Positions 6,801 through 12,658 of a DNA stretch of 12,658 nt are shown here, one piece after another. Under the pieces are notes generated by a model that saw only the letters and a list, made by a program, of their open reading frames with translations, made no database searches and was not told the origin of the DNA. Each line of letters opens with the position of its first letter. Within the stretch, counting starts at the first letter, position 1. Origin of the DNA: Verrucomicrobiota bacterium (GTDB lineage: Bacteria; Verrucomicrobiota; Kiritimatiellia; Kiritimatiellales; Tichowtungiaceae); assembly GCA_020853375.1 (NCBI GenBank), contig JADYZA010000006.1, forward strand, positions 1 through 12,658, given 5' to 3'. Position numbers and translations under genes: made by a program.

Positions 6801-8604
6801 CGGGCCGATTCCCCTTTACCATAACACCGGTCTGGCGAATATGCTCAGCCATCTCGACTGGATGCAGACCGATGTGCAATACGGTCTACCTACATTCATC
6901 CACATGAACCCCAATTATCCCGGATTTTGCAATGACTTCATCGAACGGCTTGTCCGCATGGCCAAAGAAGCCAACCTCGACGGCTATATGATTGATGAGT
7001 ACACCTACTCGTCGATTAAATATTCCGGCGATCCAGCGACCCGCAAGGTTTTTGAAGCTGAAACAGGTCTTCGCCTGCCAGTGGATACCTCTTCGTCCGT
7101 TTGGTATAACGACGACGACGTTCTCTGGAGGCAGTGGATCCGCTGGAGGCAGAAAAATGTCGGCGACTGGATGCTGACGCTGAGAAAAGAGCTGAACAAA
7201 TTTAATCCGAATTTCACGTTGTTCACCTACATAACCCATTACGGGTTTACCGAGCCGTGGGCGAACAAGGAGTTCGGCTTAACCATTCAGGAAATGGGTC
7301 GCTCCTGCGATATGGTGGGCACAGAAATCCAGTCGCGAAACGTCTTTGATGCGCATCGTTCCGTATTGGCTCTGCGCAAGGCCAAAGCGGCTGTGGGGGA
7401 TTATCTTGGCTCCTCAGTCTACGGGCTGGTGTATCCGGCGGGAGATCCATCCATCGCCTATTTCGGCTGGGCACTGAATTATATGAACCGTCAGTTGACC
7501 TGGATATCTTTCATCCCAGGCGAGAACATGAAGCGGTATCTGGACTGGCCGGATCAAATGTCTTCCAGTGCATCCAAGTCGATGGGTGAGGCCGCCATTC
7601 TGATTTCGGCCTCCAGCCGGGATTTTGGCAAATACATGGCTTCGTTCCCTGATGCTCACGGCACGTCCGAGCTCCTTTCGGATGCGCACATCCAGCACGA
7701 TTTCATCGTGGAGGATGATCTAACGTCTGCGAAACTTGCCGGGTATAAGGCCTTGTTCCTGTGCTCGACCCCGTGCCTGAGCAAAACGCAGGTCGAGGTG
7801 ATTCGTAACTTTGTGCGCAACGGCGGCATCCTGTTTGCGACTGGGCACACATCTCTTCAGGATGAGAACGGGAAAACCCTGGAACACCTGCAACTGGCCG
7901 ACCTGTTTGGCGCGGATGTCGAATCCAGCACCACGGTCAGCGGCCTTACCTTCCGGAACAAATCCACGGCGGAAAAAACCGCCTATCCGCTCAGCCTGAT
8001 CAAGGTTAAGCCGATAGCAGGGGGAACCGGCGTGGTCGTTGGCGAGATGGAAGATGCTTCCGGAACATCAGCTGGCCCCGGCCTCATTGAAAACACCTTC
8101 GGAAAAGGCGTTTGCGTCTATTCACCCTGTCAGATCGGTATGGTCAACTGGGAAAAAGAATATACGGTCGGCGACAAGTGGGTGTATGAGAAAAACGTTG
8201 CATGGGAAAAACTGCTCATGGATGAGGTGGAAAAATATCTATCTCCGAAGTTGAGCTTCCAAGCGACTGAAGTTCCCGCGCGGGTTTTGGTTGGCGTGAC
8301 TGCGGACAAAAAAACGCCGCACGCTGAACTGCGCGTGCATCTTCTCAACGCCACTGGCGCGGCGAAATTCAAGAAGGGCGATGTCGTGCCGGCGAAGAAA
8401 GCTGCGGACTCTTTCCCTATGCTGGACAAGGATATCACGTTCACCATCAACCAGCCCGGAGTTGTGAGCGCGGTTGCTGTTTCCCCCGACTATCAAGGGG
8501 AGCGGAGCGTTGAAATTGAAAACAAAGGGAACGGCGTGTATCAGTTCAGAGTACACAAGGAAGACTGTAAGACCTTTGCTGATGTAATCATCAAGCTCAA
8601 GTAA
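3886..8604 (+). CDS. Secreted 1572-residue multidomain glycoside-hydrolase-like protein
   Basis: Exported protein with a signal peptide (about 1-25: MAHKKRS, a hydrophobic core, cleavage near HACA). Likely layout: a beta-rich region 27-210; an Ala/Pro/Lys linker near 212-245; a beta-sandwich, possibly carbohydrate-binding (about 245-405, VTVRVNGREVSM); a second beta-rich module (about 415-670); a Pro-rich linker near 678-690; and a malectin/galactose-binding-like module (about 692-825). A TIM-barrel glycosidase-like domain follows from about 893, with DGYMIDEYTYSS (D1037, E1038), E1136 and E1147 as candidate acids. Next is a GATase-like fold resembling the GH42 trimerisation domain (about 1240-1410, GGILFATGH at 1313-1321) and a C-terminal beta domain. 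Barrel plus GATase-like fold supports beta-galactosidase-like architecture, but I cannot assign a GH family or substrate. No lipobox, cell-wall anchor or membrane tail is visible. The start is backed by the signal peptide and AGAAAGG. Confidence 0.8.
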   Translation: MAHKKRSVGILLAVMLCVFQHHACAVETPTWEVRRAVPPTLPEANLDRGNIPGFDVTFSEKASDFEIGGDSDKKFLGFMLVGKPVAIPASADSLTLALDYQSFCGSENRNSAISMVVLPLAEWQRLGVEKTDRAKWDKAAALKTQIILGGDGTGADVEVWTPWASGNILADAKGQALKGQTVVVALLVSCWQGSAEEWAKFRNVALDLDGASAKIVPSPAVEKTVKPEPAAAVEKAKSASEKVSVAITDGVAAPLFAKASIAPLNEESFMVTIPKGRGRAELSFKCRVDFSKWAGHNQGVTVRVNGREVSMQNILGRPASFKTADGKTAQTAKGNAFLCYFAPDVDAVPSDCPYKPVDSGIDVLAYRMDIGSYLVEGENQITFRNVLPETPKYELALSKAEIIYQASAGDKKTADYGKLEVADKNGLLLNYNGKPLIVANELVGLADLGQVPGCDVREKNGVKIWNIFRENDEKLKFRREMAIHPNGSAELTFKSWCASYVEGRRGYTFSIPYSALKGCKFTARVGRTYGTKEISGVLDDKFADYIGGTDGKDRLVRYLAFEGENVHLVFDFNAYGVTQMYSDYPYTGEPLSFATVRKDGDFLVFTLTSMKQGSSGGVYAAKTIIYPGVYEYDARHPYQNWTYRGGPEPLSFFSFGTPDAKIIPRVEPEGDGPAARVGPVPPPKPPIGTRADLNLYAAWRTAGWEKEAGLKLTDKKSLNVFANAAYSPDGSPATFLLDAKPGIYVITLKLGHPDSDIGPFDILINGKPSVSGISVAKGETETVLIPHYVRAPEKQVRIQFQGKKQWAVNAIAVQVLLYQNEDFFWDRGLWLADGLFEPDFSVPGVPRKKKTFTFEPKVVSRTAFQKSPYTYISKEKEILLPPNVPETAWRASMKMGLWADESHSATGFEFNSPELAERRVLELKAAGYNTINCASLFWNQGFTERWDEAIAMTRLVCDAAHKHGMKVVYHMDGPIPLYHNTGLANMLSHLDWMQTDVQYGLPTFIHMNPNYPGFCNDFIERLVRMAKEANLDGYMIDEYTYSSIKYSGDPATRKVFEAETGLRLPVDTSSSVWYNDDDVLWRQWIRWRQKNVGDWMLTLRKELNKFNPNFTLFTYITHYGFTEPWANKEFGLTIQEMGRSCDMVGTEIQSRNVFDAHRSVLALRKAKAAVGDYLGSSVYGLVYPAGDPSIAYFGWALNYMNRQLTWISFIPGENMKRYLDWPDQMSSSASKSMGEAAILISASSRDFGKYMASFPDAHGTSELLSDAHIQHDFIVEDDLTSAKLAGYKALFLCSTPCLSKTQVEVIRNFVRNGGILFATGHTSLQDENGKTLEHLQLADLFGADVESSTTVSGLTFRNKSTAEKTAYPLSLIKVKPIAGGTGVVVGEMEDASGTSAGPGLIENTFGKGVCVYSPCQIGMVNWEKEYTVGDKWVYEKNVAWEKLLMDEVEKYLSPKLSFQATEVPARVLVGVTADKKTPHAELRVHLLNATGAAKFKKGDVVPAKKAADSFPMLDKDITFTINQPGVVSAVAVSPDYQGERSVEIENKGNGVYQFRVHKEDCKTFADVIIKLK

Positions 8605-8606
8605 CG

Positions 8607-8631
8607 AAACGGATTGGAAGTCGCCCCGTTT
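8607..8631 (+). terminator. Weak stem-loop after the large hydrolase gene
   Basis: AAACGG (8607-8612) pairs with CCGTTT (8626-8631) around a 13-base loop and is followed by T-rich TATTTTCC. It might act as a leaky terminator or processing site lowering expression of downstream genes. ATTGGAA (8613-8619) in the loop can instead pair with TTCCAAT (8636-8642) in the neighbouring palindrome, so two folds compete. Confidence 0.35.
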
Positions 8632-8635
8632 TATT

Positions 8636-8650
8636 TTCCAATGACTGGAA
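8636..8650. repeat. TTCCAATNNNTGGAA inverted-repeat element, copy 2
   Basis: TTCCAATGACTGGAA matches copy 1 (1813-1827) at 12 of 15 positions, differing only in the three central bases 8-10. With the flanking T and A the arms are TTTCCA/TGGAAA (8635-8651). It lies 32 bases after the hydrolase stop and 39 before the next start. Two copies after unrelated genes suggest a dispersed post-gene element. Confidence 0.6.
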
Positions 8651-8672
8651 ACTAAGACGGGGGAACCCTCCC

Positions 8673-8691
8673 AAAAGGAATGTCGTATATG
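8673..8691 (+). promoter_or_regulatory. Ribosome-binding site that fixes the start of the ceramidase-like gene
   Basis: AAAAGGA at 8673-8679 directly abuts the first in-frame ATG (8680), which is too close to serve it. The second ATG, at 8689, lies 9 bases downstream, a normal spacing. The protein therefore most likely begins MKLGTGR, not MSYMKLG. Confidence 0.65.
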
Positions 8692-9963
8692 AAGCTAGGT
8701 ACTGGAAGATCGATCGTTACGCCTCCAATAGGAACTCCTTTGGCGGGATTCGGATTTCGAGACCACGGCTGCGAAAGCATACTCGATGATCTCGAAGTAA
8801 AAGTGTTTTGGTTCCAGGAAGACGAAAATCCGAAACATGCCGTGTGTATTGTCGCTGCCGACCTGATCGGATTCGGACCGGAAACCACCGTGTTCTTCCG
8901 TCAGTTGGTTCTGAAAAAATACGGGTTACCTCCGGAGCGTTTGTTGCTTACCGCAAGCCATACGCATTCCGGTCCGCATATTGAATCGCTTGTGCTCGGT
9001 ACCGGAGCCATGGTGCCCGCAGTCAGGGATATGGTGCTGAAGCGGATTGAAGATGCCATGGAGCAGGCGCGTCTGGATATGGTGCCGGTATCCATGGAAG
9101 CCGGTAAGGGACAGTGCGTTGGCTATGCCATCAACCGGCGCTTGAAGTCAGCGGTTGCAACAGGATCCTTGGCCCCCGATCCAAACGGGCCGCGCGACGA
9201 CCAGGTCACAGCCATCACTTGCCGGAATACGGAAACCGGAAAAATTAAAGCCGTGCTGTTTCATTTCACCTGCCATCCTTCAACCATGGGGGATTACAGA
9301 GTCACCGCCGATTTTCCCGGCGCCGCCTGCAGGCATGTGGAAAAAACACTCGGCGGCGATGCCACCGTGGCGTTTATGCCCGGATGCGCTGGCGACATCC
9401 GTTCCTATTGCACGTACATGGGCGCGCAGGTCTTCCGTCCGGCGCTTCCGAGAGACATTACAATTTACGGTGAAGCTCTCGGCGGTGAAATTTTGAGGGT
9501 CATCAGCGATAGCTCTCAGTTGGTCACCCCGCAGTTGCACGCAGCTCTCACGACGGTAACGCTGCCTCTCGCGCCGCATCCCACCCGCGAGTCCCTGGAA
9601 AAAACACGCGCTTCCGGAAGTGCGTTCGAACAGGAATGGGCAGGGCGGATTTTGTCTAAACCGTTTAGCTGTTCGCGCGAGTTCGACATACAGCGAGTTG
9701 ATTTGGCGAAGGAGGCTTCAATTATTGCGATGGCTGGCGAAGTTTGTGTGGAGTATGGACTGTTCATCAAATCGCTTCGCCCTAGCGCATTCATGATGCC
9801 GCTGGGATATTCGAATTCAATTATCGGATACATCCCGACAGCGGCCATGTTTCCAGAAGGCGGTTATGAACCCGAACGCTCCTGTCCGTATTTCGGACTG
9901 CCTGCACCGTTTGATCCCGGAATTGAGGAGATCATCCGCAAAGGTATCCGCGAGATTCTCTAA
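8689..9963 (+). CDS. Cytoplasmic neutral/alkaline ceramidase N-domain-like protein (PF04734)
   Basis: Predicted 424-residue protein like the N-terminal domain of neutral/alkaline non-lysosomal ceramidases, zinc amidases that remove fatty acids from N-acyl-sphingosines. Family features are the opening LGTGRSIVTPPIG, DDLEVKVFWF (33-42), SHTHSGPH (90-97; H91 and H93 match the catalytic zinc-site motif) and FHFTCHPST (191-199, H192 and H196). True ceramidases are exported, around 650 residues or more, and have a C-terminal Ig-like domain. This one is much shorter and has no signal peptide, so ceramide is an unlikely substrate. An intracellular amidase or deacylase acting on a sugar or small metabolite is my inference. 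The start at 8689 follows from ribosome-binding-site spacing. It follows the secreted hydrolase by 84 bases and precedes the helical protein by 44, consistent with a shared operon. Confidence 0.86.
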   Translation: MKLGTGRSIVTPPIGTPLAGFGFRDHGCESILDDLEVKVFWFQEDENPKHAVCIVAADLIGFGPETTVFFRQLVLKKYGLPPERLLLTASHTHSGPHIESLVLGTGAMVPAVRDMVLKRIEDAMEQARLDMVPVSMEAGKGQCVGYAINRRLKSAVATGSLAPDPNGPRDDQVTAITCRNTETGKIKAVLFHFTCHPSTMGDYRVTADFPGAACRHVEKTLGGDATVAFMPGCAGDIRSYCTYMGAQVFRPALPRDITIYGEALGGEILRVISDSSQLVTPQLHAALTTVTLPLAPHPTRESLEKTRASGSAFEQEWAGRILSKPFSCSREFDIQRVDLAKEASIIAMAGEVCVEYGLFIKSLRPSAFMMPLGYSNSIIGYIPTAAMFPEGGYEPERSCPYFGLPAPFDPGIEEIIRKGIREIL

Positions 9964-10007
9964 AACAGTAATAATTTTCCCAAAACTTAAATATAATGGA
10001 GATCATC

Positions 10008-11093
10008 ATGACGAAAGACATTTCCTATTTTGTCGATAAAAGTGAAAAAGTTCTCACCCAGATCGGATGGAGAGACACCCGCGAGGCGGACACCATTCTG
10101 CTCACCGCCCGCGCCCAGCTCCATCTTCTAACGCTGGATCGTGACCCCAAACGGGAAAAACTGGTTCGTGAACAGTTGGCCTATCTGGAATCCATTGCGA
10201 AGATTAATACCGAGCAGGCCATCGGATGGGGTAAAGACGGCGTCTTTGATACCTTCGGCAAAGGTAGCCCAAACCCGACCACCACCGTTTATTCCTACAC
10301 CACCGCCGCCGCCGCGCTGGCCTATCTGGATGCGTATGTTGTACTCCAGGATCGTGCCTATCTGCACATCGCCGAAAAGGCCGCCCACGCGCTTTTGGTC
10401 AATGTCGGACTGTGGAAAAAGGACGGGTATCTTTCCGTCTGGTATTCCGATCAGGAAGCGGATCACCGGGATGCCTTTCAGTGCCACAACGTCAGCGCGC
10501 TCGCCTTGGCGGCACTGGCACGACTCGACCGCTACAATGGGAACGACAAGTACGCGAAGGAGATCAAAGGACTTTTGCAGTGCATTCTCGACGACCAAGG
10601 ACTGGGTTATAACATTCAGAAAGCCGGATCTCCTTTCAACTGGCGCTATTGCAGGTTGAACGATTCAACTAACGATTTGCTGCACGAAGCGTTTATTCTC
10701 GAAGGGTTGCTGGAAGTCGGCACATGGGAAGCCTCTGTCGCCGCGTTGAAATCATTCACCGGCATGTGGTTCGTTAATTGCAATATCGATGCAACGCCTC
10801 GCTTTGACCTGCCGTCTGCGCAAGGTTCGCTGGGTTGGGGGCTGCCGTGCGGCCTTTACGCCTTTGCCAGCGTGGATTATTTCTTTCCGCAGGCGGCGAT
10901 TTTTGCCGAAGGCATCGGCGAGGCCATTGGCAAAAACGGAGAACCGTTGCGTCTGGCTCCGCAGAACGACGTCATCAAAGGCGATGAAATCCTCCGCGCC
11001 TATGGCTGGTATGCATTGTCGCTTGCGCGATTTGCCGTATTGAAATCGGGCCGGAAAGAACTCCTGCCTCCCAGCATTCCGAAAATAGCCTGA
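10008..11093 (+). CDS. Helical protein, possible (alpha/alpha)6-barrel hydrolase or epimerase
   Basis: Predicted 361-residue cytoplasmic protein that I do not recognise at family level. It is mostly helical, with repeating hairpin-like segments, for example TTTVYSYTTAAAALAYLDAY (91-110), RAYLHIAEKAAHALL (116-130), CHNVSALALAALARLDRYNG (159-178) and NDLLHEAFILEGLLEVG (222-238). This fits alpha/alpha toroids such as six-hairpin glycosidases, unsaturated glucuronyl hydrolases or sugar epimerases. Conserved-looking polar residues in loops include D155, H160/N161, W212, D223, H226/E227 and W277, which could line a pocket. ATG 10008 is chosen because GGAGA (9998-10002) lies 5 bases upstream; an in-frame ATG at 9996 would overlap that site. 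No signal peptide is present. The acyltransferase gene begins 8 bases after its stop, so translation is probably coupled. The fold is a pattern-based inference and the reaction is unknown. Confidence 0.7.
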   Translation: MTKDISYFVDKSEKVLTQIGWRDTREADTILLTARAQLHLLTLDRDPKREKLVREQLAYLESIAKINTEQAIGWGKDGVFDTFGKGSPNPTTTVYSYTTAAAALAYLDAYVVLQDRAYLHIAEKAAHALLVNVGLWKKDGYLSVWYSDQEADHRDAFQCHNVSALALAALARLDRYNGNDKYAKEIKGLLQCILDDQGLGYNIQKAGSPFNWRYCRLNDSTNDLLHEAFILEGLLEVGTWEASVAALKSFTGMWFVNCNIDATPRFDLPSAQGSLGWGLPCGLYAFASVDYFFPQAAIFAEGIGEAIGKNGEPLRLAPQNDVIKGDEILRAYGWYALSLARFAVLKSGRKELLPPSIPKIA

Positions 11094-11101
11094 CGCACTT
11101 T

Positions 11102-12334
11102 ATGAACGCAACGATCGCGCAACTTTCCAGCGAACTCGGCATTATGGTTCCGCCGCCGGTCTGGACGACGCTTTGGCCGGACTTTATGGCTTGGCGCAAA
11201 GCCGGAGGCTGTCCGCAGCTACACTGGGAATTGCCAACTTCAGCTGAAGCGGTATTCAATCTGCCGCCGGAATGTCTGGGTGAGCTGCGGCAGATGTTTC
11301 AGGTGATTGCCCAAAGCGAGCCCCTGCAGCAGCTGGCGGAACTCTGGCACTATGTGATTTATCATCTGCCCGGAGAAATTGGCGACAACCCGAGTACTTG
11401 GCCGGTTCCCGAACAGCTTCTCGGCGGCTCCGCACGGTTGTTCGCTCTCGCCATGGCGGTTTCCGGCACGGAAGAAGCTGTCGAAAACTTTCGTCGAACC
11501 GGCGTATCGCCTCAGGTGATAACCGATTCGCTCGGATACATTGGCGAGTACGTCCGCAACATCAAAAGAAAGCGGGGCATGCATGGGCTGGAATCCATCG
11601 CCTGGCTGCGGAATTATCTTCGGGCAAATGTATTCCGGCTCGGTCGGCTGACCTTCCGCGCATCAGCATACAACCTTCAATATCGTGTTTATGTCCATCG
11701 CCAGACCGGAGCGCATACGGTTCTTTGCGACGGCGTGCAACGCTATCGGCAGGACGGCTATGCGGATGGAACCAATGATGTGTTTGATCCTCAAGCTTGG
11801 TTGCCTGAGCTGAAGATCACCGAGCGGCACGTCTATGGATATCCGGTTGTTGCGCAGGCTCTTGCCGGACGCGAGCCGGTGACTTTGCAATTCTCCGAAT
11901 GGGAGGAAGTGCTAGCTCCGGGAGATTGGCGCATTGAGATTCACATCGCCGGGGGCAGCCCGATGCCATTCGACGCGTGCCTTGCGTCATACCGTCAGGC
12001 TTTGGATTTCTTTCCGTCCTATTACAAAGACAGGAAATTTAAAGCCTGCACCTGCACCTCCTGGCTTTTGGATCCGGCTCTGCCGAAAATTCTGCCCGCG
12101 ACATCCAATATTTGTAAGTTTCAGAGCACGTTTCACCTGTTGCCATTATTCGGCAACTCGAAGCAAACCTATGATTTGGTCTTCGGTAACCCGTTGGCCG
12201 ATCCTGCGAGCATCCCCAATAAAAACACCCTTCAGCAGGCGATCGCCGACTACGTTGCTACGGGAAATTTCATGCGGGATTGCGGCGGATACATGCTAAT
12301 GGATGAAGTGAAGAAGTTGATTGCCCTCGAGTAG
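11102..12334 (+). CDS. GNAT-like acyltransferase with NAT_N and GNAT_C domains (DUF5596-type)
   Basis: Predicted 410-residue cytoplasmic protein of a family annotated as acyltransferase domain-containing, formerly DUF5596, with an N-terminal NAT_N helical domain and a C-terminal GNAT-like domain. Recognisable features are WPDFMAW (25-31) and an alpha-helical N-half. After it come LGRLTFR (180-186), PGDWRIEIHIAGGSPM (273-288), CTSWLLDPAL (318-327), LPATSNICKFQSTF (331-344) and a C-terminal MRDCGGYML (391-399). Length suits the family. Acetyl- or acyl-CoA-dependent transfer is inferred from the fold; I know of no settled substrate. The start lies 8 bases after the preceding stop and lacks a clear Shine-Dalgarno, which points to translational coupling. 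Its place beside a putative N-acyl hydrolase raises the idea of acyl removal or exchange on a sugar, but nothing in the sequence proves it. Confidence 0.84.
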   Translation: MNATIAQLSSELGIMVPPPVWTTLWPDFMAWRKAGGCPQLHWELPTSAEAVFNLPPECLGELRQMFQVIAQSEPLQQLAELWHYVIYHLPGEIGDNPSTWPVPEQLLGGSARLFALAMAVSGTEEAVENFRRTGVSPQVITDSLGYIGEYVRNIKRKRGMHGLESIAWLRNYLRANVFRLGRLTFRASAYNLQYRVYVHRQTGAHTVLCDGVQRYRQDGYADGTNDVFDPQAWLPELKITERHVYGYPVVAQALAGREPVTLQFSEWEEVLAPGDWRIEIHIAGGSPMPFDACLASYRQALDFFPSYYKDRKFKACTCTSWLLDPALPKILPATSNICKFQSTFHLLPLFGNSKQTYDLVFGNPLADPASIPNKNTLQQAIADYVATGNFMRDCGGYMLMDEVKKLIALE

Positions 12335-12397
12335 CGTGTATAAATTCCGCCGAATTACGGGTGGGTTATTGGTTTAAATCAGTCAAAACCGAGATAG

Positions 12398-12403
12398 AAG
12401 GAG
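12398..12403 (+). promoter_or_regulatory. Strong Shine-Dalgarno of the oxidoreductase gene
   Basis: AAGGAG lies 4 bases before ATG 12408 and is the best consensus ribosome-binding site in the window. It supports the start of the gene cut by the right edge. The 73-base gap before this gene is AT-rich but shows no convincing promoter or terminator. Confidence 0.7.
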
Positions 12404-12407
12404 ACTA

Positions 12408-12658
12408 ATGAGCAAGGTTATCACTGTAGCAATCGCTGGGTTTGGTCGCAGCGGTTATGGAATTCATACGAACTGGCTGAAACAGGATCCGAGCAAATAT
12501 AAAATTGTTGCGGTTGCGGATAAAATAGCCGAACGGCGTCAAGATGCGGTTAACGAATTAGGCTGTCAGGTTTTCGAAGACTACAAGGACATGCTTACGA
12601 ATGTTAAGTGCGACCTGTTTATCAATGCGACTCCCAGCCGGTTTCACCTCGAAGCGAC
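12408..12658 (+). CDS. Gfo/Idh/MocA-family oxidoreductase (3' partial)
   Basis: The first 83 codons of a gene running off the right edge. The translation starts MSKVITVAIAGFGRSGYG, a Rossmann beta-alpha-beta with the dinucleotide-binding pattern GFGRSG (11-16). VAVAD near residues 35-39 marks the second strand, where the acidic residue usually selects NAD over NADP. Further on are VFEDYKDML and INATPSRFH, typical of the third and fourth strands in the Gfo/Idh/MocA family. Members oxidise or reduce sugars, inositols and related polyols, and some act as NAD-dependent glycosidases. The catalytic EKP-type motif and C-terminal domain lie outside the window. It is 73 bases from the acyltransferase gene on the same strand, so it probably belongs to the cluster, with its own strong ribosome-binding site. 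Confidence 0.92.
   Translation, partial: MSKVITVAIAGFGRSGYGIHTNWLKQDPSKYKIVAVADKIAERRQDAVNELGCQVFEDYKDMLTNVKCDLFINATPSRFHLEA

Noticed and set aside
6034..6879. A 281-codon open frame on the minus strand inside the hydrolase gene
   Set aside because: The sense frame carries continuous domain-like sequence across it; the antisense translation shows no recognisable domain.
8680..8688. ATG 8680 as the start of the ceramidase-like gene
   Set aside because: The AAAAGGA site directly touches this ATG, whereas ATG 8689 has normal spacing and begins at the conserved family N-terminus.
9992..9997. A perfect TATAAT upstream of the helical-protein gene
   Set aside because: No acceptable -35 lies 16-18 bases upstream, and transcription would start past the GGAGA ribosome-binding site, leaving the gene nearly leaderless.

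Overview
The window is a moderately GC-rich bacterial chromosome segment. Every gene I can support lies on the + strand. The gene content suggests the PVC superphylum, most plausibly a glycan-degrading Kiritimatiellota, Lentisphaerota or Verrucomicrobiota relative. The basis is a very large secreted glycoside-hydrolase-like protein, a short ceramidase-N-domain protein, a NAT_N/GNAT_C acyltransferase, a Gfo/Idh/MocA oxidoreductase and a hybrid histidine kinase with a PhnD-like sensor remnant. This placement is inferred from gene content, not from a marker gene.

Layout. (1) 1-1800: the 3' part of a membrane hybrid sensor kinase with two receiver domains; its sensor domain starts before the window. 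(2) 1801-2001: a non-coding gap with three inverted repeats, including a perfect 10-bp stem. (3) 2002-3519: a likely two-gene unit encoding a YdjM-type (PF04307) membrane protein and a GtrA-family membrane protein, closed by a long GGAA-loop hairpin. (4) 3565-3681: a promoter-like pair and a CAU-anticodon tRNA whose acceptor and anticodon stems look like the lysidine-modified isoleucine tRNA rather than methionine. (5) 3789 to the right edge: a same-strand cluster with a candidate promoter, a 1572-residue secreted multidomain hydrolase-like protein, a cytoplasmic PF04734-like putative amidohydrolase, a helical putative (alpha/alpha)6-type protein, a GNAT-like acyltransferase and the start of a Gfo/Idh/MocA oxidoreductase.

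How the genes may work together (inference). The cluster looks like a glycan-use locus. The exported protein would bind and cleave a polysaccharide or glycoconjugate outside the cytoplasm. The four following proteins lack visible signal peptides and could process the product inside by amide (N-acyl) hydrolysis, acyl transfer, helical-barrel hydrolase or epimerase chemistry, and NAD(P)-dependent sugar oxidation. No transporter or regulator of the cluster is seen; either could lie beyond the right edge. The 15-base element TTCCAATNNNTGGAA occurs twice, each time just after a stop codon. I see no mobile element, CRISPR array or phage gene.
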